58,579 bases of DNA from Pseudomonadota bacterium (GCA_023434425.1 JAEYSS010000136.1:1-58579), one strand, 5' to 3'; shown: positions 29,224 to 37,750, counted from the stretch's first letter. Notes: generated by a model not told the origin, from the sequence alone. A program made the numbers and translations.

Positions 29224-32200
29224 ATGGTCCTCTCGGATATTTCTATCAAGCGTCCGGTCTTTGCCACCGTGATGTCGCTGGTCCTGATCATCTTCGGCCT
29301 GTTCGCGCTCCGCGGCATGGCGGTCCGCGAATATCCGGACATCGACCCGCCGGCGGTCAGCGTCACCACCATCTACCGTGGCGCCTCGGCCGAAATCATC
29401 GAAAGCAAGATCACCCAGATCATCGAAGATTCCGTGGCCGGAATCGAGGGCATCCGCTCGATCACTTCGGCCAGCCGTGAGGAATCCAGTTCGATCAGCA
29501 TCGAATTCAATCTCAGCCGCGACGTCGACTCCGCCGCGAATGATGTGCGCGACAAGGTTTCGCGCGTGCTCACCAAGCTGCCGGCCGAGGCCGATCAGCC
29601 GGTGATCGCCAAGACCGAGGCCGATGCGCGTCCGATCATCTATATCTCGATGTTCAGCGACCGGCTCAATCTGCTGGAGCTGACCGACTATGCCGACCGC
29701 TACCTGCTGGATCAGATGTCGATCATCGACGGGGTGGCCTCGGTAAATATCTATGGCGCGCGGCGCTACTCCATGCGCGTCTATCTCGACCGCATGGCAA
29801 TGGCTGCCCGCAACGTGACCGTGCAGGATGTCGAAGAGGCGATCCGCCGGCAGAATGTCGAACTGCCGTCCGGCCGCGTCGAAAGCAGCATGCGGGAGTT
29901 CACCGTGCGCGCAGAATCAGGCCTGCGCACCGCCCAGCAGTTCCGCAACATCGTGCTGCGCGAGCAGGACGGCTATCTGCTGCGTCTGGGTGAGGTTGCC
30001 AAGGTGGAGCTTGGCGCCGAGGACGATCGCACCGAACAGCGTGTCAATGGCACCACCGCGATTGGCCTCGGGATTATCCGCCAGTCCAAGGCCAACGCCA
30101 TGGAAATTTCCAGCGGCGTGAACAAGGCGGTCGAGCGTCTGCAGAGCAGCCTGCCGACCGGCGTGCGCATGGAGGTGAGTTACGACCAGTCGAAGTTCAT
30201 CAGCCAGTCGATCTATGAAGTCTTTCATGCGTTGATGGTCGCGCTCGGCCTGGTGATCGGCGTGATTTTCCTCTTCCTGCGATCCTGGCGCGCCACCCTT
30301 ATTCCCGCCGTCGCCATTCCGGTGTCGGTGATCGGCTCCTTCATCATCATCGGAGCGCTTGGGTATTCGATCAATGTGCTGACCCTGCTGGCCCTGGTGC
30401 TGGCCATCGGCCTTGTGGTCGACGACGCCATCGTGGTGCTGGAGAATATTCACCGCCGCATCGAACTGGGCGAGCCGCCGCTGCTGGCAAGTCTGCGTGG
30501 CGCACGCCAGATCGGTTTCGCGGTGATCGCAACCACAGTGGTGCTGATCGCCGTCTTCGTGCCGATCTCGCTGATGGAAGGCAATACCGGCCGGCTGTTC
30601 CGCGAGTTCGGCATCTCGGTGGCGGCTTCGGTCGTGTTCTCCGGCTTCGTCGCGCTGACGCTGACGCCGATGATGTGTTCGAAGCTGCTGCACGACGCCA
30701 AGGAAGAAGGCTGGTTCTACCATGTGACCGAGAAGTTCTTCGTCGGCATGTCGAACACCTATGGCCGCCTCCTGCATCGCGCCCTCGGCGCGCCGGTTCT
30801 GGTTCTGGCGATCGGCGGCGTGGTTTCCGTTGCCGCCTATCTGATGTTCGCAGCGCTGCCGCGGGAATTCGCGCCGACAGAGGACCGTGGCGTCTTCTTC
30901 GTTTCGGTCACCGGCCCGGAAGGCTCCAGTTACGAATATACGCGCAACAACATCATCAAGGTCGAGGAGGCGCTGCGGCCCTATGTCGAACGTGGCGATG
31001 CCACCGTCGTGCAGTCGTTCATTGCACCCGCCTGGGGCGGTCGCCCCTCGCCGGTGAACGCCGCCTTCATGGTGGTCCGCCTGAAGGACTGGTCGGACCG
31101 CAAGGCGAAGCAACAGGATCTGGTGAAGGAGATCTTCCCGAAACTGCTCGCCATTACCGGCGTACGAGCCTTTGCGATCAACCCGCCCAGCCTGGGCCTG
31201 CCCGGCGGTCAGGCGCCCGTGCAGTTCGTCATCGGCGGTCCCACCTATCCGGTGCTGGATGAATGGGCGGAACGCGTGCTGGAGCGCGCCCTGCAGAATC
31301 CGAGCCTGATCAACGTCGACAAGACCTACAAGCCCACGCGGCCTGAAATCCAGGTCGAGATCGACCGCGACCGTGCCGCCGACCTCGGCGTTCCCGTGGA
31401 AACGATCGGTCGCACCCTGGAAACCATGCTGGGCTCTCGCGAAGTGACCAATTTTCAGCGCGAGGGCAAGCAGTACAAGGTTCTGGTCCAGGCTCCTGCC
31501 GAGCAGCGCATTACCCCCAGTGACCTGAATACCCTTTACGTTCGGGCCGGGGGTTCGAACGGAAAGCTGGTACCGCTGTCGAGTCTGGTCAGCATCAAGG
31601 AAGGGGCGAATGCCCGTGAGCTGAACCGCACGGACCGGCTGCGGTCCGTTACGATTACCGCGTCGCTTGCCAGTGGCTACACCATTGGCCAGGCACTCGA
31701 CTATCTCGACGGGGTGGCTGCCGAGGTGCTGCCGCCGGAGGCGCGCATCAGCTATGCCGGCCAGAGCCGCGAATTCAAGGATTCCTCTGCCGCGATCTAC
31801 CTGACCTTCGCGTTGGCGCTGATCGTGGTGTTCCTGGTTCTGGCGGCTCAGTTTGAAAGCTGGATCCACCCCACAATCATCATTTTCTCGGTTCCGCTTG
31901 CCGTGACCGGCGCCCTGGGCGCCCTGCTGCTGGCCGGGCAAACGCTGAATGTGTACAGCCAGATCGGCATCATCATGCTGATCGGACTGATCGCGAAGAA
32001 CGCGATCCTGATTGTCGAGTTTGCCAATCAGCTGCGCGACGAGGGTCAGAGCATCGCCGAAGCTGTGGTCAATTCCTCCACCGTGCGGCTTCGCCCGATT
32101 CTGATGACCACCATCGCCACCATCTTCGGCGCGGTCCCTCTGGCACTGGCGCATGGCGCTGGCGCCGAGTCGCGCGCGGCGCTGGGCTGGGTGATTGTCG

Positions 32201-32361
32201 GCGGCATGTCTTTCGCAACACTGCTAAGCCTGTTTGTGGTTCCGGTGCTCTACCTGCTGCTGGCCCGCTTCACCAAGCCGGCCGGCTTCATCGCCCGCAA
32301 GCTCAGCGAGCTGGAGAAGACCCCCGACGTAGAGGGCGGCAAGGCCGAGCCGGCGGAGTAG
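29224..32361 (+). CDS. RND efflux permease, set B (HAE1 family)
   Basis: A 1045-aa inner-membrane exporter of the HAE1 group. The N-terminus MVLSDISIKRPVFATVMSLV forms helix 1, then the periplasmic porter domain (YRGASAEIIESKITQIIED), helices 2-6 with the proton-relay aspartates D400-D401 in GLVVDDAIVVLENI, and the repeated second half with FLVLAAQFESWIHP and NAILIVEFANQLRDEGQS. All expected features are present, so it should be functional. Substrates could be hydrophobic drugs, bile salts or metabolites. Ends without a clear terminator; the Hpt gene begins 108 bp later on the same strand. Confidence 0.95.
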   Translation: MVLSDISIKRPVFATVMSLVLIIFGLFALRGMAVREYPDIDPPAVSVTTIYRGASAEIIESKITQIIEDSVAGIEGIRSITSASREESSSISIEFNLSRDVDSAANDVRDKVSRVLTKLPAEADQPVIAKTEADARPIIYISMFSDRLNLLELTDYADRYLLDQMSIIDGVASVNIYGARRYSMRVYLDRMAMAARNVTVQDVEEAIRRQNVELPSGRVESSMREFTVRAESGLRTAQQFRNIVLREQDGYLLRLGEVAKVELGAEDDRTEQRVNGTTAIGLGIIRQSKANAMEISSGVNKAVERLQSSLPTGVRMEVSYDQSKFISQSIYEVFHALMVALGLVIGVIFLFLRSWRATLIPAVAIPVSVIGSFIIIGALGYSINVLTLLALVLAIGLVVDDAIVVLENIHRRIELGEPPLLASLRGARQIGFAVIATTVVLIAVFVPISLMEGNTGRLFREFGISVAASVVFSGFVALTLTPMMCSKLLHDAKEEGWFYHVTEKFFVGMSNTYGRLLHRALGAPVLVLAIGGVVSVAAYLMFAALPREFAPTEDRGVFFVSVTGPEGSSYEYTRNNIIKVEEALRPYVERGDATVVQSFIAPAWGGRPSPVNAAFMVVRLKDWSDRKAKQQDLVKEIFPKLLAITGVRAFAINPPSLGLPGGQAPVQFVIGGPTYPVLDEWAERVLERALQNPSLINVDKTYKPTRPEIQVEIDRDRAADLGVPVETIGRTLETMLGSREVTNFQREGKQYKVLVQAPAEQRITPSDLNTLYVRAGGSNGKLVPLSSLVSIKEGANARELNRTDRLRSVTITASLASGYTIGQALDYLDGVAAEVLPPEARISYAGQSREFKDSSAAIYLTFALALIVVFLVLAAQFESWIHPTIIIFSVPLAVTGALGALLLAGQTLNVYSQIGIIMLIGLIAKNAILIVEFANQLRDEGQSIAEAVVNSSTVRLRPILMTTIATIFGAVPLALAHGAGAESRAALGWVIVGGMSFATLLSLFVVPVLYLLLARFTKPAGFIARKLSELEKTPDVEGGKAEPAE

Positions 32362-32376
32362 CCTGTTCGAACGAAG

Positions 32377-32396
32377 AGGTTACCAGTTGATAACCT
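32377..32396. promoter_or_regulatory. Palindrome with 10-mer AGGTTACCAG upstream of the Hpt gene
   Basis: Inverted repeat AGGTTA (32377-32382) / TAACCT (32391-32396). The first ten bases, AGGTTACCAG, recur exactly at 35609-35618 upstream of the P-loop gene at 35683. Both lie 75-95 bp before a start codon, so a shared regulator is possible. The TTA/TAA halves recall, imperfectly, a CtrA site. Confidence 0.4.
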
Positions 32397-32468
32397 AGAC
32401 TTTGCGGCCCTGCCGCCCCCCTTATATCCGACCAACTAGAATCATTCTCAACACGATGCCGGCCGACC

Positions 32469-32915
32469 ATGACGCAGAGTAACGGCAAGCCTTCCAATAC
32501 CGGTTCCAACCAGGAATTCGGGGTTGCGGTCGCCAATGCCCAGGCGGCAGTGGCGGGGCTGTCCGAAAAGTATATCGGCTGGGTGAATGACGATCTGAAG
32601 CGGCTGGATGCTGCCATCGCGGGCGTCACCGACGGCCACAATGCCGAAGCATTGCGCGAAGTCTACGGCGTCGCTCATGACATCAAGGGTCAAGGCAGCA
32701 CCTTCGGTTACCACCTGATTACCGATATCGGTCAGTTGCTCTGCCGCTATGCCGAACGCGCCATCGAGCGCAAGAAGGTCGATCGGGCGGTGATCGACGC
32801 CCATGTCGAAGCCATGCGGACGGTAGTCGACAACCGCATCCAGGGTCCGGCCGGCGAGCTCGGCCGCGAAATTCTGGACGCACTCAAAGGCGTCGCCGAG
32901 CGCAGCTTCGACTAG
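32469..32915 (+). CDS. Hpt domain protein (histidine phosphotransfer)
   Basis: A 148-aa single-domain phosphotransfer protein. The four-helix bundle carries the phosphorylatable His70 in VAHDIKGQGSTFGY, with the glycines and lysine usual around it. A 35-residue polar N-terminal tail precedes the domain. It has no kinase domain and would pass phosphate between a hybrid kinase and a receiver, neither of which is visible here. The convergent neighbour is a receiver-like protein lacking its phospho-acceptor Asp; the two genes overlap by 4 bp at their stops. Confidence 0.85.
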   Translation: MTQSNGKPSNTGSNQEFGVAVANAQAAVAGLSEKYIGWVNDDLKRLDAAIAGVTDGHNAEALREVYGVAHDIKGQGSTFGYHLITDIGQLLCRYAERAIERKKVDRAVIDAHVEAMRTVVDNRIQGPAGELGREILDALKGVAERSFD

Positions 32916-33442
32916 CGCGCGGCCCGGTCTGCAACGCGGCGGAACGGACCCGCATAATCTCCTCGTACCTGTCGCCGCCGGTCAGGCCCGAAATAGCCTC
33001 CATCCCGAATGAATTTGCGCGGACGCTCGACCATTTCGCGCAGCCGGCTTTCGACCGTTTTCGGTGCAAGCGGCAGCGCCAGAACCTCGTTGACCCCCGC
33101 ATCCAGCGCACGACGGATACGTTCCCGCGTCACCACGCCGGTGATGATCGCAACCGGCTGGAATGGGGCTGGCGATTCCGGATCGCGCCGCAGGCGGGTA
33201 ACAAGGTCAAGCCCGTCCTCGCCCGCGAGCTCCCAGCGAACGATGACCGCGTCGATACGCATGCCCGCCACGCTGCCACCGGCCTGCGGAGCACCTTTCA
33301 GCAAGGTCCAGGCCTGCTCGGTATCCGTCACGATATTGGGCGGCTTGATCCGAAGAGTGGCCAGCAGCCGGCGCCAGGTCGATGCAACATCCGCATCGGA
33401 CTCGACGACAAGTAGCTCCAGTCGATTAAGGTCGTAAGGCAT
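32912..33442 (-). CDS. Receiver-like protein lacking the phospho-acceptor aspartate
   Basis: A 176-aa protein with a response-regulator receiver fold at 1-140 and no output domain. Strand 1 is LELLVVESDADV, where one residue of the usual acidic pair is Ser15. At the end of strand 3, in DAVIVRWELAGEDG, the position of the phosphorylated Asp is Arg69. The conserved Lys of the KP motif is replaced (ALPLAP, Leu123); Thr101 is kept. It therefore should not be phosphorylated normally. The basic C-terminal tail has GPDRRR and GPFRR. ATG 33442 is chosen over an upstream frame start at 33571 because the receiver strand follows directly. Confidence 0.8.
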   Translation of the reverse strand: MPYDLNRLELLVVESDADVASTWRRLLATLRIKPPNIVTDTEQAWTLLKGAPQAGGSVAGMRIDAVIVRWELAGEDGLDLVTRLRRDPESPAPFQPVAIITGVVTRERIRRALDAGVNEVLALPLAPKTVESRLREMVERPRKFIRDGGYFGPDRRRQVRGDYAGPFRRVADRAAR

Positions 33443-33572
33443 CGCGCGCCCGCCTGGGCAAGCTCCGGGGATTGTATGACCCGCGCCGGTGGACGACGGC
33501 GCTGGTTTGCCCCACTTTATCATCGATATCATCCGGCTGCGACACGCCGCCGGACCGCAAACGAGAGTCACG

Positions 33573-34211
33573 ATGCCGAACGAGACGACTGTCAGCGACG
33601 ATTTTCACTACTACGACCCTGCCAGGGGCCATGGCCTGGCGCATGACCCCTTCAAGGCGATCGTCGGCCCGCGCCCGATCGGCTGGATTTCCTCTCGCGA
33701 CGCGCAGGGTCGCGTCAATCTTGCGCCTTACAGCTATTTCAATGCCTTTCACGACAAGCCGCCCATCGTGGCTTTCGGCAGCACCGGCTGGAAAGACAGC
33801 ATCCGCAACGCGCAGGAAACGGGCGAGTTCGTCGCCAATCTGGCCACGCGTCCGCTGGCCGAGGCGATGAACAGGACGTCGGCCACGGTCGATACCGATG
33901 TGGACGAATTTGTGCTGGCCGGCGTCACGCCGGCACCCTGCCGCAATGTGGCGGTGCCGCGCGTGGCGGAAAGCCCCACGGCCCTGGAATGCAAATTGCT
34001 GCAGGTTATCCAGCAGCATGATCTGGACGGCCGTCCGCTGCAGGCCTGGATGGCGCTGGGCCAGGTGGTCGGCGTGCACATCAACAGAAGATACATCAAG
34101 AACGGGCTCTTCGATGCAGGTGCTGCCCGCCCCATCATGCGCTCGGGATATCTGGCCGATTATTTCGAGGCCACGCCGGAGACCATGTTTCGCATGGTCC
34201 GGCCGAAATGA
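33573..34211 (+). CDS. Flavin reductase family protein (FMN-binding split barrel)
   Basis: A 212-aa flavin-binding protein. The split-barrel signature runs from FKAIVGPRPIGWISSRDAQG through NLAPYSYFNAF and PPIVAFGS, the FMN-contacting loops. Such proteins reduce flavins with NAD(P)H for monooxygenases, or bind flavin or haem in other roles. The length of about 210 aa matches the DIM6/NTAB group. ATG 33573 is preferred over the longer frame from 33489, whose leader overlaps the receiver promoter region. No partner oxygenase is nearby. Confidence 0.88.
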   Translation: MPNETTVSDDFHYYDPARGHGLAHDPFKAIVGPRPIGWISSRDAQGRVNLAPYSYFNAFHDKPPIVAFGSTGWKDSIRNAQETGEFVANLATRPLAEAMNRTSATVDTDVDEFVLAGVTPAPCRNVAVPRVAESPTALECKLLQVIQQHDLDGRPLQAWMALGQVVGVHINRRYIKNGLFDAGAARPIMRSGYLADYFEATPETMFRMVRPK

Positions 34212-34374
34212 TGACCTGGATCAATGTCGATCGGCGTTTTTGCAGCGCAGTAGTAGTCCGGTGAGGTCGCCGCCTGCGACCCCTCGCCGCGCCCGCCCCC
34301 AGGCAGAGGGTCTAGCCAGCCGGTCCGCTCAGGCATAATATCCGGCCACCAGCAAGGACGTAACGTTAGGCCCC

Positions 34375-35589
34375 ATGGATTACGAAGCCCTCTTCAGCCA
34401 GGCAGTCGAAAGACTGCATAGCGAGAAGCGCTACCGGGTGTTCACAGAACTCGCCCGGAACTGCGGCAGCTTCCCCGTGGCCGATAACCACAGCGGTATC
34501 GGGCCTGCAAAGATCACCATGTGGTGTTCGAACGATTATCTTGCCATGGGTCAGAATCCCGTGGTGATCGAAGCCATGCAGCAGGCAGCCCGCGAATTCG
34601 GCGCCGGCGCCGGCGGCACGCGCAACATTTCCGGCAACAGCCATGCGATCGTCGAACTCGAACGCGAACTGGCCGACCTGCATGGCAAACAGGCCGCACT
34701 CGCCTTCATGTCAGGCTACATCGCCAATCAGACATCGCTGTCGACGCTGGCCAAGCTGATGCCCGGCTGCGTGATCCTGTCCGATGCCGACAATCACAAC
34801 TCGATGATTGAGGGTATTCGCCAGGCCGGCTGCGAGCGTCAGATCTGGCGGCATAACGACGTTGCGCATCTGGAAGAACTGCTGAAGGCGATTCCGGCCG
34901 ACCGGCCGAAGCTGATCGCCTTCGAAAGCGTCTATTCGATGGACGGGGACATCGCTCCCATCCACGCGATCTGCGACCTCGCCGACAAATACGGCGCCAT
35001 GACCTATCTGGACGAAGTACATGCCGTCGGCCTCTATGGCGAGCACGGCGGCGGCGTCGCCGAACGCGACGGCGCCATGCATCGCCTGCACATCATCCAG
35101 GGCACGCTGGGCAAGGCCTTCGGCGTGGTGGGCGGATATATCGCCGGCAGCACCAAAATGATCGATGCCGTGCGCTCCTATGCCCCGGGCTTCATCTTCT
35201 CCACCGCCATGCCGCCGGCCATCGCCGCCGCCGCCGCGGCCAGCGTGCGCTATCTTAAGCGCAGCCAGGTCGAGCGTGCCCGGCACCAGGAGCGCGCCGC
35301 CACCCTGCGGCGCATGCTGCTGAACGCCGGCCTGCCTGTGCTGGTCAACCAGAGCCATATTGTGCCGGTGATGGTGGGCGATGCCGCATTGTGCAAGGCC
35401 GCGTCCGACCTGCTGCTGGCCGATCACGGCATCTACATCCAGCCGATCAACTATCCGACGGTGCCGCGCGACACCGAGCGCCTGCGCATCACGCCGACCC
35501 CGGTGCATACCGATGCCATGATGCAGGCGCTGATCAGCGCGCTGCTGGACGTCTGGCAGCGCCTGGGGCTCCGCCGGCAGGCCGCCTGA
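34375..35589 (+). CDS. hemA: 5-aminolevulinate synthase
   Basis: A 404-aa PLP enzyme condensing glycine and succinyl-CoA to 5-aminolevulinate, the first step of haem synthesis by the C4 (Shemin) pathway used by alphaproteobacteria. Features: N-terminal CSNDYLAMGQNP (51-62), the glycine-rich GAGAGGTRNISG, substrate contact FESVYSMDGD (183-192), LDEVHAVGLYG (212-222) and the PLP lysine K247 in GTLGKAFGVVGGYIAG. No haem-regulatory Cys-Pro motif is evident at the N-terminus. A TAACGTTA palindrome lies 7 bp before ATG 34375 in place of a clear SD. Confidence 0.96.
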   Translation: MDYEALFSQAVERLHSEKRYRVFTELARNCGSFPVADNHSGIGPAKITMWCSNDYLAMGQNPVVIEAMQQAAREFGAGAGGTRNISGNSHAIVELERELADLHGKQAALAFMSGYIANQTSLSTLAKLMPGCVILSDADNHNSMIEGIRQAGCERQIWRHNDVAHLEELLKAIPADRPKLIAFESVYSMDGDIAPIHAICDLADKYGAMTYLDEVHAVGLYGEHGGGVAERDGAMHRLHIIQGTLGKAFGVVGGYIAGSTKMIDAVRSYAPGFIFSTAMPPAIAAAAAASVRYLKRSQVERARHQERAATLRRMLLNAGLPVLVNQSHIVPVMVGDAALCKAASDLLLADHGIYIQPINYPTVPRDTERLRITPTPVHTDAMMQALISALLDVWQRLGLRRQAA

Positions 35590-35608
35590 CCTGCCCGTCC
35601 GGTCGGCA

Positions 35609-35635
35609 AGGTTACCAGATTTAAACTCCTGTAAA
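35609..35635. promoter_or_regulatory. AGGTTACCAG repeat and near-CtrA site upstream of the P-loop gene
   Basis: AGGTTACCAG at 35609-35618 is identical to the element before the Hpt gene (32377). It is followed by TTAA-N7-TAAA (35621-35635), one base off the CtrA consensus TTAA-N7-TTAA. Candidate cell-cycle control, inferred. Confidence 0.35.
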
Positions 35636-35682
35636 GACTACCGCTGCTAGTACTAACCCTGTTCACCCGCTCCGGGTTCAGG

Positions 35683-36171
35683 ATGTCCCAGCACACTCTC
35701 CAGTCTCTCCCCGATTTCGGTTTCAGCATCGACCAGATCCGGCAGCTTCAGAGCCGGCTGGCGCGGCCGCAATTCCTGTTCCTGTCCGGCCCGGCAGGTG
35801 GCGGCAAGACCAAGGCCGCCCTGCTGCTGGCCTGGACGTTCTTCCAGGCCTATCGCCGCCCCTTCCGGATCGACGGCCAGGACATGACAACGGCGCAGAT
35901 ACGGCAGGCCGCCATCGACAGGACCGCCGGCATCCTGTTCCACGACCTCGCCTCGGCACATGACTACCTGAAGGCCGGCTACTGCTTCGACTGCCACATG
36001 ACAGCGATCGGCATCGCCTTCGACGGACTGCCGAACGCGATTTATGCGCATGCCCATCTCCTGGCCCAGTTGCCGGCGCTGACAACGCGCGAAGACGTCA
36101 CGGTGATCGGTGTTGATCGGATCGACGACGGGGAAACAGAGCGATACAAAGTCGACATGCATATGTCGTAA
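35683..36171 (+). CDS. Small P-loop protein resembling a reduced PilT/GspE ATPase
   Basis: A 162-aa protein. Residues 20-43 (LQSRLARPQFLFLSGPAGGG, then KT) hold a Walker A motif, GPAGGGKT (36-43), as in secretion ATPases. The rest follows the order of a PilT/GspE core: AAIDRTAGILFHDLASAHDY is placed like the Walker B/aspartate box, and GLPNAIYAHAHLLAQLP like the segment after the His box. The N-terminal domain and the usual acidic box residues are missing. No pilus genes lie nearby. Function unknown; ATP binding is likely, hydrolysis doubtful. Confidence 0.6.
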   Translation: MSQHTLQSLPDFGFSIDQIRQLQSRLARPQFLFLSGPAGGGKTKAALLLAWTFFQAYRRPFRIDGQDMTTAQIRQAAIDRTAGILFHDLASAHDYLKAGYCFDCHMTAIGIAFDGLPNAIYAHAHLLAQLPALTTREDVTVIGVDRIDDGETERYKVDMHMS

Positions 36172-36328
36172 CGACCCGATATTGCGCCATGATGTCGCAG
36201 GTCCGGTCCAGCCGGACCAACATTGATTTCTGTCAACGCTCCCGCTCCCGACCGGAGGCAGGTTCCCCCGTATCGCAGCCACGGTGACTGCGACTGTCGC
36301 GGCCATGCCGCAGAGAAACGGAGCGGAT

Positions 36329-36982
36329 ATGCGTATCGCGAAAATTCTTGCAATAGCTTTGGGTGCCTCCCTGATCCTGGGCGGCGCGGCCCTGGATGCT
36401 GCTGCACAGGATGGCAAAAAGGCCGGCGATATCATGGTGCGCGGCCGCCTGATCGGCCTACTTCCCGATGAAAGCTCTACGGTGACTGTGATCGGCGGCG
36501 AGGTTAAGGCCAGCAACGAATGGACCGGCGAAGTCGATTTCTCGTATTTCCTGACCGATAACATTGCTGCGGAACTGATCGCCGCCACCACCAAGCATCA
36601 GATGGCCGTCAATGGAAGCAGTTCCGGCAATGTCGACCTCGGCGACGTCTGGCTGCTGCCGCCGACCCTGACGCTGCAATATCACTTCGCGCCGAAGTCG
36701 GTCATCAGCCCGTATGTCGGCGCCGGCGTCACCTATGCGGTGTTCTATAATAAGGACGTGGCCGCCGGGCTGCGCAATGTGAAATACGAGAATGCCTGGG
36801 GTTACGCCTTTCAGGCCGGCTTCGATTACAGCCTGGGCAACAGCTGGTACTTCAATGCCGACGTGAAAAAGATATTCCTCAACACCGACGTCACCGTCAC
36901 CACCAATGCCGGCACTGTCATTCGTGCCGATACCGACCTCGACCCCTGGGTCGTCGGCGTCGGCTTCGGCTACAAATTCTGA
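36329..36982 (+). CDS. ompW: OmpW family outer membrane protein
   Basis: A 217-aa protein with a signal peptide (MRIAKILAIALGASLILGGA, cleavage probably after AAA near 28) and an eight-stranded beta-barrel. Features of OmpW: GDIMVRGRLIGLLPDESSTV at the start, LGDVWLLPPTLTLQYHF and PYVGAGVTYAVFYN in the middle, and a terminal Phe (GVGFGYKF) for Bam recognition. OmpW channels let small hydrophobic or charged molecules cross the outer membrane. ATG 36329 is chosen; the frame opens at 36284 with a less plausible leader. A strong terminator follows. Confidence 0.92.
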   Translation: MRIAKILAIALGASLILGGAALDAAAQDGKKAGDIMVRGRLIGLLPDESSTVTVIGGEVKASNEWTGEVDFSYFLTDNIAAELIAATTKHQMAVNGSSSGNVDLGDVWLLPPTLTLQYHFAPKSVISPYVGAGVTYAVFYNKDVAAGLRNVKYENAWGYAFQAGFDYSLGNSWYFNADVKKIFLNTDVTVTTNAGTVIRADTDLDPWVVGVGFGYKF

Positions 36983-37021
36983 GTCTTTGCCGCGCGGGAA
37001 CCACCCGCCGGACCATATCAA

Positions 37022-37053
37022 CGCCTCCGCCAGTCCGGCGGGGGCGTTTTTTT
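37022..37053 (+). terminator. Intrinsic terminator after ompW
   Basis: Ten-pair stem (37022-37031 with 37037-37046, one G-U pair), 5-nt loop, then seven T. Confidence 0.88.
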
Positions 37054-37133
37054 CGCAGGGGCCGGGCTTGACCGCTGCCGCAGTCACCGCATCATGGCTG
37101 CCTTGTGCTTCGACTTTCCCGGCAGGATCATCC

Positions 37134-37454
37134 ATGGCTTCCGACGCGACCACGACCGTGCATCCCGAATTGCTGCGCCTGCGCGACAGTATCGACAATA
37201 TCGATGCCGCCCTGATCCATCTGCTGGCCGAACGGTTCAAATGCACCCAGCAGGTCGGTCGCCTGAAGGCCACCGAGAAGCTGCCGCCGGCTGATCCGGC
37301 GCGCGAGGCGCGGCAGATTACCCAGCTGCGTCAGCTGGCCGAAGCGGCCAAGCTGGATCCGGATTTTGCCGAGAAATTCCTCGCCTTCATCGTCAAGGAA
37401 GTGATCCGGCATCACGAGGCCATTGCGAGCGAGACGCAGGACAGAGTGCCATAA
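37134..37454 (+). CDS. Chorismate mutase (AroQ type)
   Basis: A 106-aa all-helical monofunctional chorismate mutase converting chorismate to prephenate for Phe/Tyr synthesis. Helix 1 is PELLRLRDSIDNIDAALIHL, with the conserved Arg and Asp residues; LLAERFKCTQQVGRLKA holds the next Arg and Lys; helices 2-3 end in FIVKEVIRHHEAIA. The length is standard. ATG 37134 is supported by the family N-terminus; the frame extends upstream through the ompW terminator and is not used. It is transcribed alone. Confidence 0.9.
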   Translation: MASDATTTVHPELLRLRDSIDNIDAALIHLLAERFKCTQQVGRLKATEKLPPADPAREARQITQLRQLAEAAKLDPDFAEKFLAFIVKEVIRHHEAIASETQDRVP

Positions 37455-37481
37455 AAGGCGCCCGGCTTTTCAGCCGGGCGC
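37453..37481 (-). terminator. Intrinsic terminator after the DUF3309 gene (minus strand)
   Basis: Perfect 9-bp stem (37458-37466 with 37473-37481), 6-nt loop, with CTTTTAT after the stem when read on the minus strand. It probably ends the envelope-stress cluster and may also stop the convergent chorismate mutase transcript. Confidence 0.7.
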
Positions 37482-37510
37482 TGGCATTCAAGGGCTGCTG
37501 ATCAGGACCG

Positions 37511-37669
37511 CTAGATGCGTCCCATCAGCAGTAAAATAATCACGATGATCAGGACGATGCCGATACCGCCGCTGGGGTAATAGCCCCAGCCGCTGCTGTA
37601 CGGCCAACTCGGCACCGCACCGATCAGCAGGATGATCAGGATAATAAGCAGAATCGTACCGATGCCCAT
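37511..37669 (-). CDS. DUF3309 small membrane protein
   Basis: A 52-aa protein with two hydrophobic helices, MGIGTILLIILIILLIGAVP and IGIVLIIVIILLLMGRI, separated by an aromatic loop (SWPYSSGWGYYPSGG). This is the DUF3309 pattern. A strong SD (TGGAGG) precedes ATG 37669. Function unknown; the family often sits with BON and other envelope-stress genes, as here. It is the last gene of the cluster before the terminator at 37453. Confidence 0.88.
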   Translation of the reverse strand: MGIGTILLIILIILLIGAVPSWPYSSGWGYYPSGGIGIVLIIVIILLLMGRI

Positions 37670-37716
37670 TTTGGCCTCCAGGTCGGGTGGCGGGATGATG
37701 GCAGGCTAGAGGTGTG

Positions 37717-37743
37717 ACGGCGCCGGAGGAAACCCGGCGCCGT
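37717..37743 (-). repeat. Intercistronic hairpin between DUF3185 and DUF3309 genes
   Basis: Perfect 10-bp inverted repeat ACGGCGCCGG (37717-37726) / CCGGCGCCGT (37734-37743), loop 7, no U-tract. It could slow decay or processing between the two cistrons. Confidence 0.5.
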
Positions 37744-37750
37744 CGGACTG

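Noticed and set aside
29917..32154. 745-codon minus-strand frame opposite RND permease B
   Set aside because: It is rich in His, Asp, Gln and Arg, as is usual for the reverse complement of a high-GC gene, has no family motif, and lies wholly within a clear RND gene.
34212..34374. FNR/FnrL site upstream of hemA
   Set aside because: TGAT and ATCA occur near the preceding stop codon but are 7 bases apart instead of 4, so they do not form the TTGAT-N4-ATCAA site.
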